Source: CALDTK01 sp965215215 (lineage in GTDB: Bacteria; Bacteroidota; Bacteroidia; Chitinophagales; Saprospiraceae). From it: a stretch of 64,000 bases of DNA. This document shows, piece by piece, positions 8,010 through 16,086 of this stretch. Below the pieces are notes generated by a model. That model was not told the origin of the DNA. It was given only the letters and a program-made list of their open reading frames with translations, and did no database searches. Both the position numbers and the translations under genes were made by a program. The DNA lies in NCBI GenBank assembly GCA_965215215.1, contig OZ244043.1, positions 3,162,001 through 3,226,000 of the forward strand, read 5' to 3'. Each line of letters starts with the position of its first letter. Position 1 is the first letter of the stretch.

Positions 8010-9323
8010 TTAGTAGCGATAGTACTCTGGCTTGTACGGGCCATCGGTTTCGACCCCGATGTACGCCGCCTGGTCCTCCGAGAGGGTCTCGAGCTCGACG
8101 CCGATCTTGGCCAGGTGTAGGCGAGCGACCTGCTCGTCGAGGTGCTTGGGTAGCATGTACACCTTGTTCTCGTACTTGTCCGAATTCCGCCAGAGCTCGA
8201 GCTGTGCGAGCACTTGGTTGGTAAACGAGTTCGACATCACGAAGCTCGGGTGGCCCGTGGCGCAGCCGAGGTTAACGAGGCGTCCTTCGGCCAGTAGGAT
8301 GATGTCGTGGTCGCCGACGGTGTACTTGTCCACCTGGGGCTTGATGTTCACGTGGCTATCGCCGTGGGTCCGCTTCAGCCAGGCCACGTCGATCTCGTTG
8401 TCGAAGTGTCCGATGTTGGCGACGATCGCCTTGTCCTTCATGCTCTCGAAGTGGCGATCCACGAGGATGTCCTTGTTCCCGGTCGCCGTGACGATGATGT
8501 CGGCCTCGAGCACGGCCTTGTCCATCGGCTTCACCTCGAAGCCGTCCATCGCGGCCTGCAGCGCGCAGATGGGGTCGATCTCGGTGACGATCACGCGCGC
8601 GCCGGCGCCGCGCAAACTGGCGGCCGAGCCCTTGCCCACGTCGCCGTAGCCGGCCACCGCGGCCACCTTCCCGGCGATCATCACGTCGGTCGCGCGGCGG
8701 ATGGCGTCCACGCACGACTCCTTGCAGCCGTACTTGTTGTCGAACTTCGACTTGGTTACCGAGTCGTTGATGTTGATGGCCGGCATCGTCAGCGTGCCGT
8801 TCTTCATCCGCTCGTACAAACGGTGAACGCCGGTGGTGGTCTCCTCGGAGAGCCCCCGGATACCGTCCACGAGCTCGGGGAACTTGTCGAGCACCATATT
8901 GGTCAGGTCCCCTCCGTCGTCGAGGATCATGTTGAGGGGCTGGTCGTCCTCGAAGCCGAAGAGCGTCTGCTCGATGCACCACTCGAACTCCTCCTCGTTC
9001 ATGCCCTTCCAGGCGAACACGGGCACGCCGGTCGCCGCGATCGCCGCGGCGGCCTGGTCCTGGGTCGAGAAGATGTTGCACGAGCTCCACGTTACCTCGG
9101 CGCCGAGCGCGGTGAGCGTCTCGATGAGCACCGCGGTTTGGATCGTCATGTGCAGGCAACCGGCCACCCGCGCACCTTTGAGCGGCCGCTGGGCGCCGTA
9201 CTCCTCGCGCAGCGCCATGAGCCCGGGCATCTCCGCCTCGGCGAGTTCGATCTCCTTGCGACCCCAGTCGGCCAGGGTGATGTCTTTGACTTTGTAACGC
9301 GTCTGTTGGGCTGTCTCCTGCAT
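8010..9323 (-). CDS. ahcY: Adenosylhomocysteinase
   Basis: About 437 residues. The enzyme hydrolyses S-adenosylhomocysteine to adenosine and homocysteine, removing the inhibitory product of methyltransferases; it is a cytosolic tetramer with bound NAD. Visible motifs: GCLHMTIQTAVLIETL and SSCNIFSTQDQAAAAI in the substrate domain, NINDSVTKSKFDN, the NAD site AVAGYGDVGKGSA, and the C-terminal lysine/tyrosine tail YKPEYYRY that reaches the neighbouring subunit. ATGs at 9329 and 9323 are both in frame; 9323 is chosen because a TAGTTTTG promoter element ends five bases before it. No SAH riboswitch is possible in so short a leader. Confidence 0.96.
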   Translation of the reverse strand: MQETAQQTRYKVKDITLADWGRKEIELAEAEMPGLMALREEYGAQRPLKGARVAGCLHMTIQTAVLIETLTALGAEVTWSSCNIFSTQDQAAAAIAATGVPVFAWKGMNEEEFEWCIEQTLFGFEDDQPLNMILDDGGDLTNMVLDKFPELVDGIRGLSEETTTGVHRLYERMKNGTLTMPAININDSVTKSKFDNKYGCKESCVDAIRRATDVMIAGKVAAVAGYGDVGKGSAASLRGAGARVIVTEIDPICALQAAMDGFEVKPMDKAVLEADIIVTATGNKDILVDRHFESMKDKAIVANIGHFDNEIDVAWLKRTHGDSHVNIKPQVDKYTVGDHDIILLAEGRLVNLGCATGHPSFVMSNSFTNQVLAQLELWRNSDKYENKVYMLPKHLDEQVARLHLAKIGVELETLSEDQAAYIGVETDGPYKPEYYRY

Positions 9324-9328
9324 ACCCA

Positions 9329-9336
9329 CAAAACTA
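9329..9336 (-). promoter_or_regulatory. Bacteroidota -7 promoter element of ahcY
   Basis: On the minus strand the sequence is TAGTTTTG, an exact TAnnTTTG element, ending five bases before the ATG at 9323. The transcript would begin at or almost at the start codon. I see no clear -33 TTTG partner. Confidence 0.6.
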
Positions 9337-9349
9337 GGCGTTTAGGAGT

Positions 9350-9365
9350 CGCTTTCGCTAAAACG
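9350..9365 (+). repeat. Repeated word A, exact 16-base copy (intergenic)
   Basis: CGCTTTCGCTAAAACG. Exact copies also lie at 34809-34824 (minus orientation) and 35894-35909. This one sits in the ahcY upstream region and abuts the terminator of the neighbouring gene, supplying its T-run on the other strand. Confidence 0.75.
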
Positions 9366-9402
9366 AGCGAGCCCTTCCCACGCGCACGCTCGGGAAGGGC
9401 TC
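9360..9402 (-). terminator. Terminator of the secreted protein gene at 9454
   Basis: A perfect 11-bp stem (9369-9379 with 9392-9402), with a 12-base loop, followed on the minus strand by a four-T run at 9360-9363. It lies about 50 bases beyond the stop of the gene at 9454-9960. The T-run is part of repeated word A. Confidence 0.75.
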
Positions 9403-9453
9403 AGCTTGACGGGCATCTGACCCGCTGCACCTGTTTTCGCACGCCGCCAACGC

Positions 9454-9960
9454 TTACCCGCGGTTCGCCTTCTCGGGACTCGCCGAGCTCAGCTCACCGA
9501 ACACCGGAAACTCACCGGTGCTGTAGTGCGCGTAGCCCGTTTTCGCGATAAGCGGGAAACTGTACGTGCCGGCGAAACCGGCGAGCACTTCGCTCATGGC
9601 CGCATTGTCGACGGCGCGACTGTTCGGGCGCAGGTGGTAGGCGATGTGATCGACCGTACCGTCGGCCTTCCAGAATACGTGGAGCCACGCCTTCACGCCG
9701 CGGATGTCGAAGTTTTGCTTGTCGCTGTACACCTCGAGCTCGTGGAGCATCTCGAGCCACTTCGCGAATGCATCCTTCATGGTGCAATCGCAGGCGTCGA
9801 GCAGGGAGGTCTCGTAGCTCTTCACGAGCTCATCGTAGGCGGCCTCGTTCTCGCCGAGCACGAACACCTTGGGCAGCTCGGCCGCGGATTTAGCCTCCTG
9901 GGCGGAGACAGTACCGGTGAAGAGGCCGGCGGATAGAAAAATTGCGATGAAAAATCTCAT
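9454..9960 (-). CDS. Secreted protein of unknown function
   Basis: A 168-residue protein that I do not recognise. It begins with a clear signal peptide (MRFFIAIFLSAGLFTGTVSAQ) with a probable cleavage after SAQ. The mature part has a pair of cysteines close together (LLDACDCTMKDAF) and a C-terminal half (HVFWKADGTVDHIAYHLRPNSR) that loosely recalls small beta-rich proteins such as TonB-like domains; this likeness is weak. It has its own terminator and is divergent from cvpA with 91 bases between. Probably periplasmic. Confidence 0.7.
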   Translation of the reverse strand: MRFFIAIFLSAGLFTGTVSAQEAKSAAELPKVFVLGENEAAYDELVKSYETSLLDACDCTMKDAFAKWLEMLHELEVYSDKQNFDIRGVKAWLHVFWKADGTVDHIAYHLRPNSRAVDNAAMSEVLAGFAGTYSFPLIAKTGYAHYSTGEFPVFGELSSASPEKANRG

Positions 9961-10038
9961 AGTCGGTAGGTGGTGGTGGAAGCGCTAACTCAAACCTGCA
10001 CATTTCGGGCCGAAGTTCGCCAACGAACGTTACAATCG

Positions 10039-10046
10039 TACTTTTG
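10039..10046 (+). promoter_or_regulatory. -7 promoter element of cvpA
   Basis: TACTTTTG, an exact TAnnTTTG match, ending five bases before the cvpA ATG; a TTCG 19 bases upstream could be the -33 element. Same five-base spacing as at ahcY. Confidence 0.6.
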
Positions 10047-10051
10047 AGCGC

Positions 10052-10570
10052 ATGTGGATCGACGTGGCCTTCGCCGTTTTCGCGAGCATCGGCTTTTACT
10101 GGGGCTACTCCCGCGGCATCATCAAGACGCTCATCTCGGTGGTGGCCATGTTCGTGGCTTTCGTGTTGGCTATTCGGTTCGGACCCGCGATAACGCACGC
10201 TCTAGCCGACGTTTTCCAGCAACCGGCCACGGGCTTTTTCCCCCTGCTCGGGTTCGTCGTAGCCTTCGTGCTGGTACTCGTCGCGCTGCGACTCATCGCG
10301 AACGTGCTCGAACGCGGATTGCAAGCCATCCGACTAAATTTCGTCAATCAGATCGCCGGTGGGGTCGTCACGGCCGTGGTCGCCGTAGTCGCGCTCAGCT
10401 TCCTGCTTTGGTTCGGTGATTCGGCCGCGCTCATCCAGCCGAGCAGCAAATCGGACTCCATCACCTACCCCGCGCTCGAGGCCTTACCCGATCAGGCGTA
10501 CACGCTCATCGGCAAGGCCAAACCCGCGCTCGACGATCTGCGAGAAGCCGGCGAGGAGGCACTGAAGTAG
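10052..10570 (+). CDS. cvpA: CvpA family membrane protein
   Basis: A 172-residue protein with four hydrophobic segments in the CvpA arrangement: MWIDVAFAVFASIGFYWGY at the start, then the GxxRG-like YSRGIIKTLISVV, a third segment around GFVVAFVLVLVAL, and GGVVTAVVAVVALSFLL. CvpA was first described as needed for colicin V production in E. coli; its molecular role in Bacteroidota is not established. The last 45 residues are a hydrophilic tail rich in A, L and charged residues. It is a single gene, convergent with the small gene at 10597. Confidence 0.85.
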   Translation: MWIDVAFAVFASIGFYWGYSRGIIKTLISVVAMFVAFVLAIRFGPAITHALADVFQQPATGFFPLLGFVVAFVLVLVALRLIANVLERGLQAIRLNFVNQIAGGVVTAVVAVVALSFLLWFGDSAALIQPSSKSDSITYPALEALPDQAYTLIGKAKPALDDLREAGEEALK

Positions 10571-10596
10571 GGGGGGGCGAACGCCGGGTAAAACCG

Positions 10597-10827
10597 TTAA
10601 ACCTGCTCGGTTTTCATCTCGTCGAGCACCTCCAGCATGAGGTTGTCGACGAAGAATTCCACGTTCCGCTCCGAGAAACGGTCGTTGGCCAGCTGCATCG
10701 CGCGGGTCGCGGTGCGTAGGTAGAGCTGGCGCGCCAAGTCCATATCGTCCTGGGCCAACCGCAGCGCCTTCGCCTGTAGCTCCGGCGTGTAGCTGTTTAG
10801 GTACCCGTAAAAATCGAAGGTGGACAT
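10597..10827 (-). CDS. Small conserved-looking protein, unknown
   Basis: A 76-residue, hydrophilic, probably all-helical protein (YTPELQAKALRLAQDDMDLARQLYLRTAT and so on). I do not recognise a family. It lies directly after the two-gene radical SAM / DUF4130 repair unit on the same strand, 26 bases beyond the DUF4130 start, so it precedes them in transcription only if reading begins upstream; in fact it is downstream and could be co-transcribed. Codon use matches neighbours, and the start ATG is clear. Function unknown. Confidence 0.6.
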   Translation of the reverse strand: MSTFDFYGYLNSYTPELQAKALRLAQDDMDLARQLYLRTATRAMQLANDRFSERNVEFFVDNLMLEVLDEMKTEQV

Positions 10828-10853
10828 CGACAGCTAATTTACGCACTACCCGA

Positions 10854-11633
10854 CTAGTCGCCAATAGCTCCGGCGGCGCCGGGCAGCTTTTCGGTCAAAC
10901 GCTTCCAGTACCGCGTCGGTACGTGCGCCCGGTGCAATTTGGGATTCGCTCGCTCCTCGATGTTCACGCTCCGGAAGTACGTGTGCCAGAGCTTCTGGAA
11001 ATTATCCTCCCGGGCGGCTCCCCGGAGCACGGCGGTGGCGGTAAGACCCACGTCTTCCGGGCGGACGACCTGCGACTTGGTACCGCCCACTTGCCACCAG
11101 AACCCGTAGTTGCGGTGGCCGTCCCAGATCATCCACTCCTGATCGGGGTAGCGCCGCTCGAAGTGCTCTACCGCCAGTGGGAGTACGTCGAAATCGGGCT
11201 CGATCAGCGCGAAGTACAACCCGTCTTCCGCTTCACTGAAGCGCACGAAGGCGTGCGTGCGGTGGATCTCCCGGAACATCTTCTTGTGCACCTGCTGGCA
11301 CCGGAAGATCCCCTCATCGCGGAAGTCGGTCGCCGCGTCGATGCCCTCGCGAAAGGTGCGGACCAGTAGGCGTAAAATATCGGTGTCGCTCTGCGTGGTG
11401 TCGAAGAGCCAGCAGCGCAGCACGAGCTCGGTGTCGAAGGGCTCCCACTTCTCGATGCCCGCCCACACGCGCCGCGCGTGCGCCTCGTCCGTGGCTACGC
11501 GCACCGGTTCGCTCAGTAAGCTCGGCTGAAAACGCCGCTCGCGTTCGAGGCGCTCCACCTCGAGCCCCTTGTCGAAGCAGTCGAAAACCACGGAGAGAAG
11601 TCCCGCGAGGGTGCCATCGTACAGCGCTAGCAT
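10854..11633 (-). CDS. TIGR03915-type DUF4130 protein, predicted DNA repair
   Basis: A 259-residue protein with the DUF4130 pattern: start YDGTLAGLLSVVFDCF, a middle segment VHKKMFREIHRTHAFVRF, and DHxxPDF-like SLAVEHFERRYPDQEWMIWD. This family is almost always encoded next to a TIGR03916-type radical SAM protein, as here (18 bases apart), or fused to UdgX-type uracil-DNA glycosylases. The pair is predicted to act in DNA repair or modification; no reaction is proven to my knowledge. The radical SAM gene is transcribed first. C-terminal KLHRAHVPTRYWKRLTEKLP is also typical. Confidence 0.85.
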   Translation of the reverse strand: MLALYDGTLAGLLSVVFDCFDKGLEVERLERERRFQPSLLSEPVRVATDEAHARRVWAGIEKWEPFDTELVLRCWLFDTTQSDTDILRLLVRTFREGIDAATDFRDEGIFRCQQVHKKMFREIHRTHAFVRFSEAEDGLYFALIEPDFDVLPLAVEHFERRYPDQEWMIWDGHRNYGFWWQVGGTKSQVVRPEDVGLTATAVLRGAAREDNFQKLWHTYFRSVNIEERANPKLHRAHVPTRYWKRLTEKLPGAAGAIGD

Positions 11634-11651
11634 TTACGGCGGGTTGGAGGG

Positions 11652-12938
11652 CTAAAACAGGGCCAGCTGCGCCGGAGCGGCCTTTTCGGCCTGGGGCGAG
11701 ACCAATCGCTCCCGCAAAACCGCCGGATTCCAGTGCAGGTAGTGGGTGTCGTGGTCGGGGGCGGACAGGAAGTACTTCGCCCGTTTCCAGATGACCCCGA
11801 GGCGCTTGAGGTCGTGGACGCGCACTTTCCCGGATTTGCGCGCGCTGATGATCCGTTTGGCGGATTTGTGACCGAGTCCGGGGACGCGGAGTAGGTCCCG
11901 CTGCTCGGCGGTATTGACGTCGATCGGGAAGGCCTCCGGGTGCCGCAGGGCCCAGCCCAACTTCGGGTCGACGGCCTCGTCGAGGTTGCCGTGGCGCGGG
12001 TCCAAGATTTCGTCGAGGGTAAAATCGTACTGACGCATCAGCCAGTCGGCCTGGTAGAGGCGGTGCTCACGCAGGAGTGGGGGAGCGGCGAGTACCGGGA
12101 CGCGGGAGTCGGTTTGGATCGGGACGTAGCCCGAGTAGTAGACCCGACGTAGACCTTGATTCTTGTAGAGTGAGTCGGCCAGTCCGAGGATCTCGGTATC
12201 CGACTCCGGCGTGGCGCCGATCACGAGTTGGGTCGACTGGCCGCCGGGGGAAAACTCGTGCTTCGCTCGGGCTACACCCCGGTCGCCCGCCGTGAGGTAG
12301 AGTTTCTCGGCGGAAGCCCGCTCCTCTTTGGTCTCCGTGATCCGGTCGCGCAGGTACCCCATCGGCTCCATCACCTCCCGGTAGTTCTTCTCGGGCGCGA
12401 CGCGTTTTAGCGAAAGCTCGCTCGGGATCTCGATGTTGACCGAGAGGCGATCCGCGGCCCGACCGGCGCGCTCGAGCAGTTCCTCGCTGGCACCGGGGAT
12501 GGCCTTGAGGTGGATGTAGCCGTTGAACTTGTGCTCGGTGCGCAGCTTCTCGGCCACGAGGACGAGCCGCTCCATGGTGGTGTCGGAGTCGGTGAAGATC
12601 CCGGAGGAGAGGAAGAGCCCTTCGATGTAGTTGCGGCGGTAGAAACCGATGGTGAGGTCCACGACCTCCTGCACGGTGAAGCCCGCGCGTTTGATGTCGT
12701 TCGAGCGCCGCGAGATGCAGTAGGCGCAGTCGTAGATACAGTGGTTGGTGAGCAGGATCTTGAGCAGCGACACGCAGCGGCCGTCGGGGGTGTAGCTGTG
12801 GCAGATCCCCATGCCGGTGGTATTGCCGAGGGCGTCGCCGGGGTTCTCCCGCTTCGACCCGGAGGAGGCGCAGGACACGTCGTAGCGGGCGGCCGTGGCG
12901 AGGATGGCGAGCTTTTCGCGGATGCGTTCGGTCAGCAA
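11652..12938 (-). CDS. TIGR03916-type radical SAM protein, putative DNA repair/modification
   Basis: A 428-residue radical SAM enzyme. The 4Fe-4S cluster motif is C67-x3-C71-x2-C74 (CIYDCAYC) inside NHCIYDCAYCISRRSNDIKR. Other family marks are the N-terminal KLAILATAARYDVSCASSGS, with extra cysteines, and LFLSSGIFTDSDTTMERL. The C-terminus has a helix-hairpin-helix pair (LLRVPGLGHKSAKRII and VHDLKRLGVIWKRAKYFL) that should bind DNA. It forms an operon with the DUF4130 gene. It contains one copy of each repeated word (12403-12416 and 11707-11720). The start ATG at 12938 leaves 83 bases to the divergent rluF gene. Confidence 0.88.
   Translation of the reverse strand: MLTERIREKLAILATAARYDVSCASSGSKRENPGDALGNTTGMGICHSYTPDGRCVSLLKILLTNHCIYDCAYCISRRSNDIKRAGFTVQEVVDLTIGFYRRNYIEGLFLSSGIFTDSDTTMERLVLVAEKLRTEHKFNGYIHLKAIPGASEELLERAGRAADRLSVNIEIPSELSLKRVAPEKNYREVMEPMGYLRDRITETKEERASAEKLYLTAGDRGVARAKHEFSPGGQSTQLVIGATPESDTEILGLADSLYKNQGLRRVYYSGYVPIQTDSRVPVLAAPPLLREHRLYQADWLMRQYDFTLDEILDPRHGNLDEAVDPKLGWALRHPEAFPIDVNTAEQRDLLRVPGLGHKSAKRIISARKSGKVRVHDLKRLGVIWKRAKYFLSAPDHDTHYLHWNPAVLRERLVSPQAEKAAPAQLALF
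11707..11720 (+). repeat. Repeated word B, exact copy
   Basis: CGCTCCCGCAAAAC, one of five exact copies (others 29195-29208, 44537-44550, 53320-53333, 59073-59086). Here read as A-V-L-R-E-R in the radical SAM gene. Confidence 0.7.
12403..12416 (-). repeat. Repeated word A, 15-of-16 copy in coding DNA
   Basis: Minus-strand CTTTCGCTAAAACG, read as L-S-L-K-R in the radical SAM gene. The frame differs from that of the copy in the DUF427 gene. Confidence 0.7.
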
Positions 12939-13021
12939 AGGGCGGCGGGGTTTGGCCTACTGAATACAACTATTTGTGTCGTATAGTTGAGCCTGTGGAA
13001 ACATCGCACCTTTGCGCGCTT

Positions 13022-13783
13022 ATGCCCGACGGAACTTCCCTCAACAAGTACATCGCCGCGAGTGGCGCCTGCTCGCGCCGGCAGGCGGACGCCCTCATCC
13101 GCGCCGGGCGCGTGAGGCTCAACGGCGAGGTGGCCGTGCTCGGGAATCGGGCGCGGAAAAACGACGTGGTCCTCGTCGACGACCGACCGATCGGGCGCAA
13201 GCCGAACGCCGTGTGGCTCGCCTACCACAAGCCGCAGGGCGTGACGTGCACCACGGACCTAAGTGATCCGGACAACATCATCGACGCGGTGCGGTACCCC
13301 GGGGGGCGGGTGTTTCCGGTGGGTCGACTCGACAAGGGCTCGGAGGGTTTGATCTGGCTCACGAACGACGGCGACGCCGTCAACAAAATCTTGCGCGCGG
13401 CCAACGAGCACGAGAAGGAGTACATCGTGAGCGTCGATCAGGACCTCACCACCCGCTTCCTGCGGCGGATGGCGGAAGGAGTGGAGCTGCGCGAGCTCCG
13501 CCGCACCACCAAGCCGGCCTTCGTGGAGCAACTCGGCGACCGCACCTTCCGCATCGTGATCGTACAGGGGCTCAACCGCCAGATCCGGCGGATGTGCGAG
13601 GCCCTCGGCTACCGCGTACGCCGGCTGCGGCGTACGCGCATCATGCACATGGAGTTGGGCAAGCTACCGCTCGGGCGGGCGCGGGATTTCTCGCAACCGG
13701 AGGTACGGGCCTTGAAGCAATCGCTGCGGGGGAGTACGGGGGCGCCGGCGAGACAGTCGTCCGCGGACGACGCCTTCGAATAG
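13022..13783 (+). CDS. rluF: 23S rRNA pseudouridine synthase, RluF type
   Basis: A 253-residue RsuA/RluB/RluF-family pseudouridine synthase acting on rRNA. Residues 1-60 are an S4 RNA-binding domain (SLNKYIAASGACSRRQADALI, RVRLNG). The catalytic motif is VFPVGRLDKGSEGLIWLTND, the aspartate in GRLDKGSEG being the catalytic one, and QGLNRQIRRMCEALGYRVRRL is the conserved C-terminal segment. RluF is preferred over RluB because of TNDGDAVNKILRAANEHEKEY; confidence in the exact uridine is lower. The ATG at 13022 follows a CACCTTTG element by seven bases. The C-terminal tail is short and hydrophilic. Confidence 0.88.
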   Translation: MPDGTSLNKYIAASGACSRRQADALIRAGRVRLNGEVAVLGNRARKNDVVLVDDRPIGRKPNAVWLAYHKPQGVTCTTDLSDPDNIIDAVRYPGGRVFPVGRLDKGSEGLIWLTNDGDAVNKILRAANEHEKEYIVSVDQDLTTRFLRRMAEGVELRELRRTTKPAFVEQLGDRTFRIVIVQGLNRQIRRMCEALGYRVRRLRRTRIMHMELGKLPLGRARDFSQPEVRALKQSLRGSTGAPARQSSADDAFE

Positions 13784-13837
13784 ACTCGGGCAAACAAAAG
13801 CCGATCCCTCCTCATTCAACCGGGAAAGCACTACCCG

Positions 13838-14167
13838 ATGGACGATAAGGAGAAAGACGAAACCTACCAGCAGTTTAAAGAATCCGTGAACATGTCGCCG
13901 AGCGCGCTGGAGGAGTGGCTCGATACGGAGGAGAGCAAATCCGTCGGCCAGGACTCCGGCGACGGCGAGGCCATCGGCCATAAATCCGGCGAGCGCATCA
14001 TCGAGATCAAGCACACCAAAAAGGCCGACCTCTCGGACGACGACTACGCGCACATGGCCAAGGTCAACTCTTACGTCGCCCGCCACAGCGCGCAGCAGCC
14101 GAAAGAGGTGGAGGGAAGCCGGTGGCTCTACTCGCTCAAGAACTGGGGGCACGACCCGACCAAGTAG
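13838..14167 (+). CDS. DUF3140 domain protein
   Basis: A 109-residue hydrophilic protein matching DUF3140: VNMSPSALEEWLDTEESKSVG, then GHKSGERIIEI and the ending YSLKNWGHDPTK. The family is found in actinobacteria, fungi and some Bacteroidota; function unknown, sometimes described as DNA-binding. It follows rluF by 54 bases on the same strand and is convergent with purD (3-base gap between stops). Confidence 0.83.
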   Translation: MDDKEKDETYQQFKESVNMSPSALEEWLDTEESKSVGQDSGDGEAIGHKSGERIIEIKHTKKADLSDDDYAHMAKVNSYVARHSAQQPKEVEGSRWLYSLKNWGHDPTK

Positions 14168-14170
14168 TCG

Positions 14171-15424
14171 CTACCTACCGATATCCTTTCGGAAAAACGC
14201 GCCCGCAAAGGCGATGCCGGCGGCGGCGCGCCGGCAGCTCTCGGCCGCTTCCATCGTGCTGAGCCCGAAGCAGGTTACCGCCAGCACGCGGCCGCCGTCG
14301 GTGAGTAGCTCGCCGTTTTCCTCGCGGACGCCCGCCAGGAAAACCTGGCCTTCGTCGACACCGTCCGCGCCGGTGATCGGTTTTCCCTTCTCGTACGCCC
14401 CCGGGTAGCCGCCGCTCGCCACGACGAGCGTAGCCGCCGCCCGGCTGTCGACGCTGATCTCCTGCTCGCCCAAACGCTCGTCGAAGAGGCTGTCGAGTAG
14501 CTCGACCAAATCGCTCTTCAGGCGCGGCAGCACCGCCTCGGTCTCGGGGTCGCCGAGCCGGCAGTTGTATTCGATCACGTACGGCTCACCCTCCACGAGG
14601 ATGAGGCCCAAAAAGATAAAGCCCCGGTAATCGATTCCCCGTTCGCGGATCCCGCGTACCGTCGGCTCCACGATCCGCTCGCGCACCTTGGCCATCACGT
14701 GCTTGTCCACGTAGCTCACCGGACTCACCGCGCCCATGCCACCCGTGTTCGGGCCGGTGTCGCCTTCGCCCACGCGCTTGTAGTCGCGCGCCACGGGCAG
14801 CAGCCGGTAGTCGGTGCCGTCGGTCAGTACGAACACGCTGAACTCGGGGCCTTTTAAAAATCGCTCCACCACGACCACCGCACTCGCGTCGCCGAAGCGA
14901 CCGGCGAGCATGCCTTCCAGCTCCCGTTTTGCGGCAGCGAGATCCTCGACGATGAGCACGCCCTTACCCGCGGCCAGGCCATCCGCCTTCAGTACGTAGG
15001 GTCCCTGCCCCAAACTCTCCAGGTAGGCCTTGCCGGCCTCCAGCTCGCCGGCCGTGAAGCTCCGGTAGTCGGCCGTCGGGATGTCGAGCTCCGCCATGAA
15101 CGTTTTGGCGTACGCCTTACTGCCCTCGAGGCGTGCCCCCTCGCGCGATGGTCCGACCACCTTAACCCTCGGGGCACGCTCGGCGAGGTAATCGACCACG
15201 CCCTCGACCAGCGGCCGCTCCGGTCCGACCACGACCAGGTCAATATCCTCGCTCGCGCAAAACGTGGCAATCGCGGCGAAGTCGGAGAGCGCCACGTTCG
15301 TTCCTTCGCGCGCCGTACCCGCGTTGCCCGGCGAGCTGTACAGGGCCGCGCATTCGGGCGACTCGCGCAGCTTCCGGGCCAGGGCGTGTTCGCGACCGCC
15401 GCCGCCGAGTAACAGTATCCGCAT
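14171..15424 (-). CDS. purD: Phosphoribosylamine-glycine ligase
   Basis: A 417-residue ATP-grasp enzyme catalysing the second step of purine synthesis, joining glycine to phosphoribosylamine. It starts with the N-domain fingerprint MRILLLGGGGREHALARKL and has the nucleotide and substrate motifs VVGPERPLVEGV, LKADGLAAGKGV, GEGDTGPNTGGMGAVSP and YNCRLGDPETEAVLPRL. The frame is open to 15460, but the ATG at 15424 gives the family start. It is divergent from ruvA, with 41 bases between the starts. Full length, no anomalies. Confidence 0.96.
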   Translation of the reverse strand: MRILLLGGGGREHALARKLRESPECAALYSSPGNAGTAREGTNVALSDFAAIATFCASEDIDLVVVGPERPLVEGVVDYLAERAPRVKVVGPSREGARLEGSKAYAKTFMAELDIPTADYRSFTAGELEAGKAYLESLGQGPYVLKADGLAAGKGVLIVEDLAAAKRELEGMLAGRFGDASAVVVVERFLKGPEFSVFVLTDGTDYRLLPVARDYKRVGEGDTGPNTGGMGAVSPVSYVDKHVMAKVRERIVEPTVRGIRERGIDYRGFIFLGLILVEGEPYVIEYNCRLGDPETEAVLPRLKSDLVELLDSLFDERLGEQEISVDSRAAATLVVASGGYPGAYEKGKPITGADGVDEGQVFLAGVREENGELLTDGGRVLAVTCFGLSTMEAAESCRRAAAGIAFAGAFFRKDIGR

Positions 15425-15465
15425 GGGCGGAAGGTAGCCGCCGACTTTCTTTGCCCCCAACGCCT

Positions 15466-16086
15466 ATGTTCGATTACCTCAACGGAAGCTTCGCCCAGAA
15501 AACGGCCTCGGCCATCGTCCTCGACGTGGGCGGCATCGGCTACCGCGTGCTCGTCTCGCTACAAACTTACGCGGCCCTCGACGGCCTGGAGGCCGGCAAG
15601 CTCTTCATCCACTACCACGTCAACGGGCAGGACTACCAGCCCACGCTCTTCGGTTTCGCGACCACCGCGGAGCGCGAGGTGTTCGAGCTGCTCACCGGGG
15701 TGCAGGGCGTGGGCACCAACACGGCCCGGATCATCCTCTCCTCGCTGAAGCCCGAGGAGCTCGCCGCGGCCGTAGCGCAGGATCGGGAAGAGGCGTTCAA
15801 GTCCATCAAAGGGGTCGGACCGAAGACGGCCAAACGCATCCTCCTCGACCTCAAGGACAAGCTGGCCAAATCGCTCGTCGCCTCCGGTGCCGACGCGGAG
15901 TTACCGGGCGGCGGCGGACTGGCCGCCGGGGACTCCGCCCGCGAGGCGGCCCTGGCGGCCCTGCTCGCCCTCGGCTACACGCGCATCCCGGCCCAGCGCG
16001 CGCTCAACCGAAGCCTGAAGGCCAACCCCGATCTGCTCAGCGACGGTGAGATGGTGCGCGCCGCCCTCGTGGAGCTGCGCAAGTGA
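15466..16086 (+). CDS. ruvA: Holliday junction DNA helicase subunit RuvA
   Basis: A 206-residue RuvA. Domain I (OB fold) covers residues 1-65 (MFDYLNGSFAQKTASAIVLD, GIGYRVLVSL). Domain II has two helix-hairpin-helix motifs (LLTGVQGVGTNTARIIL and IKGVGPKTAKRILLDL). A flexible link and a C-terminal domain III (AALAALLALGYTRIPAQRAL) bind RuvB. It targets four-way junctions and loads RuvB for branch migration. The frame opens at 15451, but the ATG at 15466 is the family start. It is followed 196 bases later by sprA, a neighbourhood I recall from other Bacteroidota. Confidence 0.95.
   Translation: MFDYLNGSFAQKTASAIVLDVGGIGYRVLVSLQTYAALDGLEAGKLFIHYHVNGQDYQPTLFGFATTAEREVFELLTGVQGVGTNTARIILSSLKPEELAAAVAQDREEAFKSIKGVGPKTAKRILLDLKDKLAKSLVASGADAELPGGGGLAAGDSAREAALAALLALGYTRIPAQRALNRSLKANPDLLSDGEMVRAALVELRK

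Noticed and set aside
9324..9453. SAH or SAM riboswitch before ahcY
   Set aside because: The -7 element is only five bases before the start, leaving no room for a leader.
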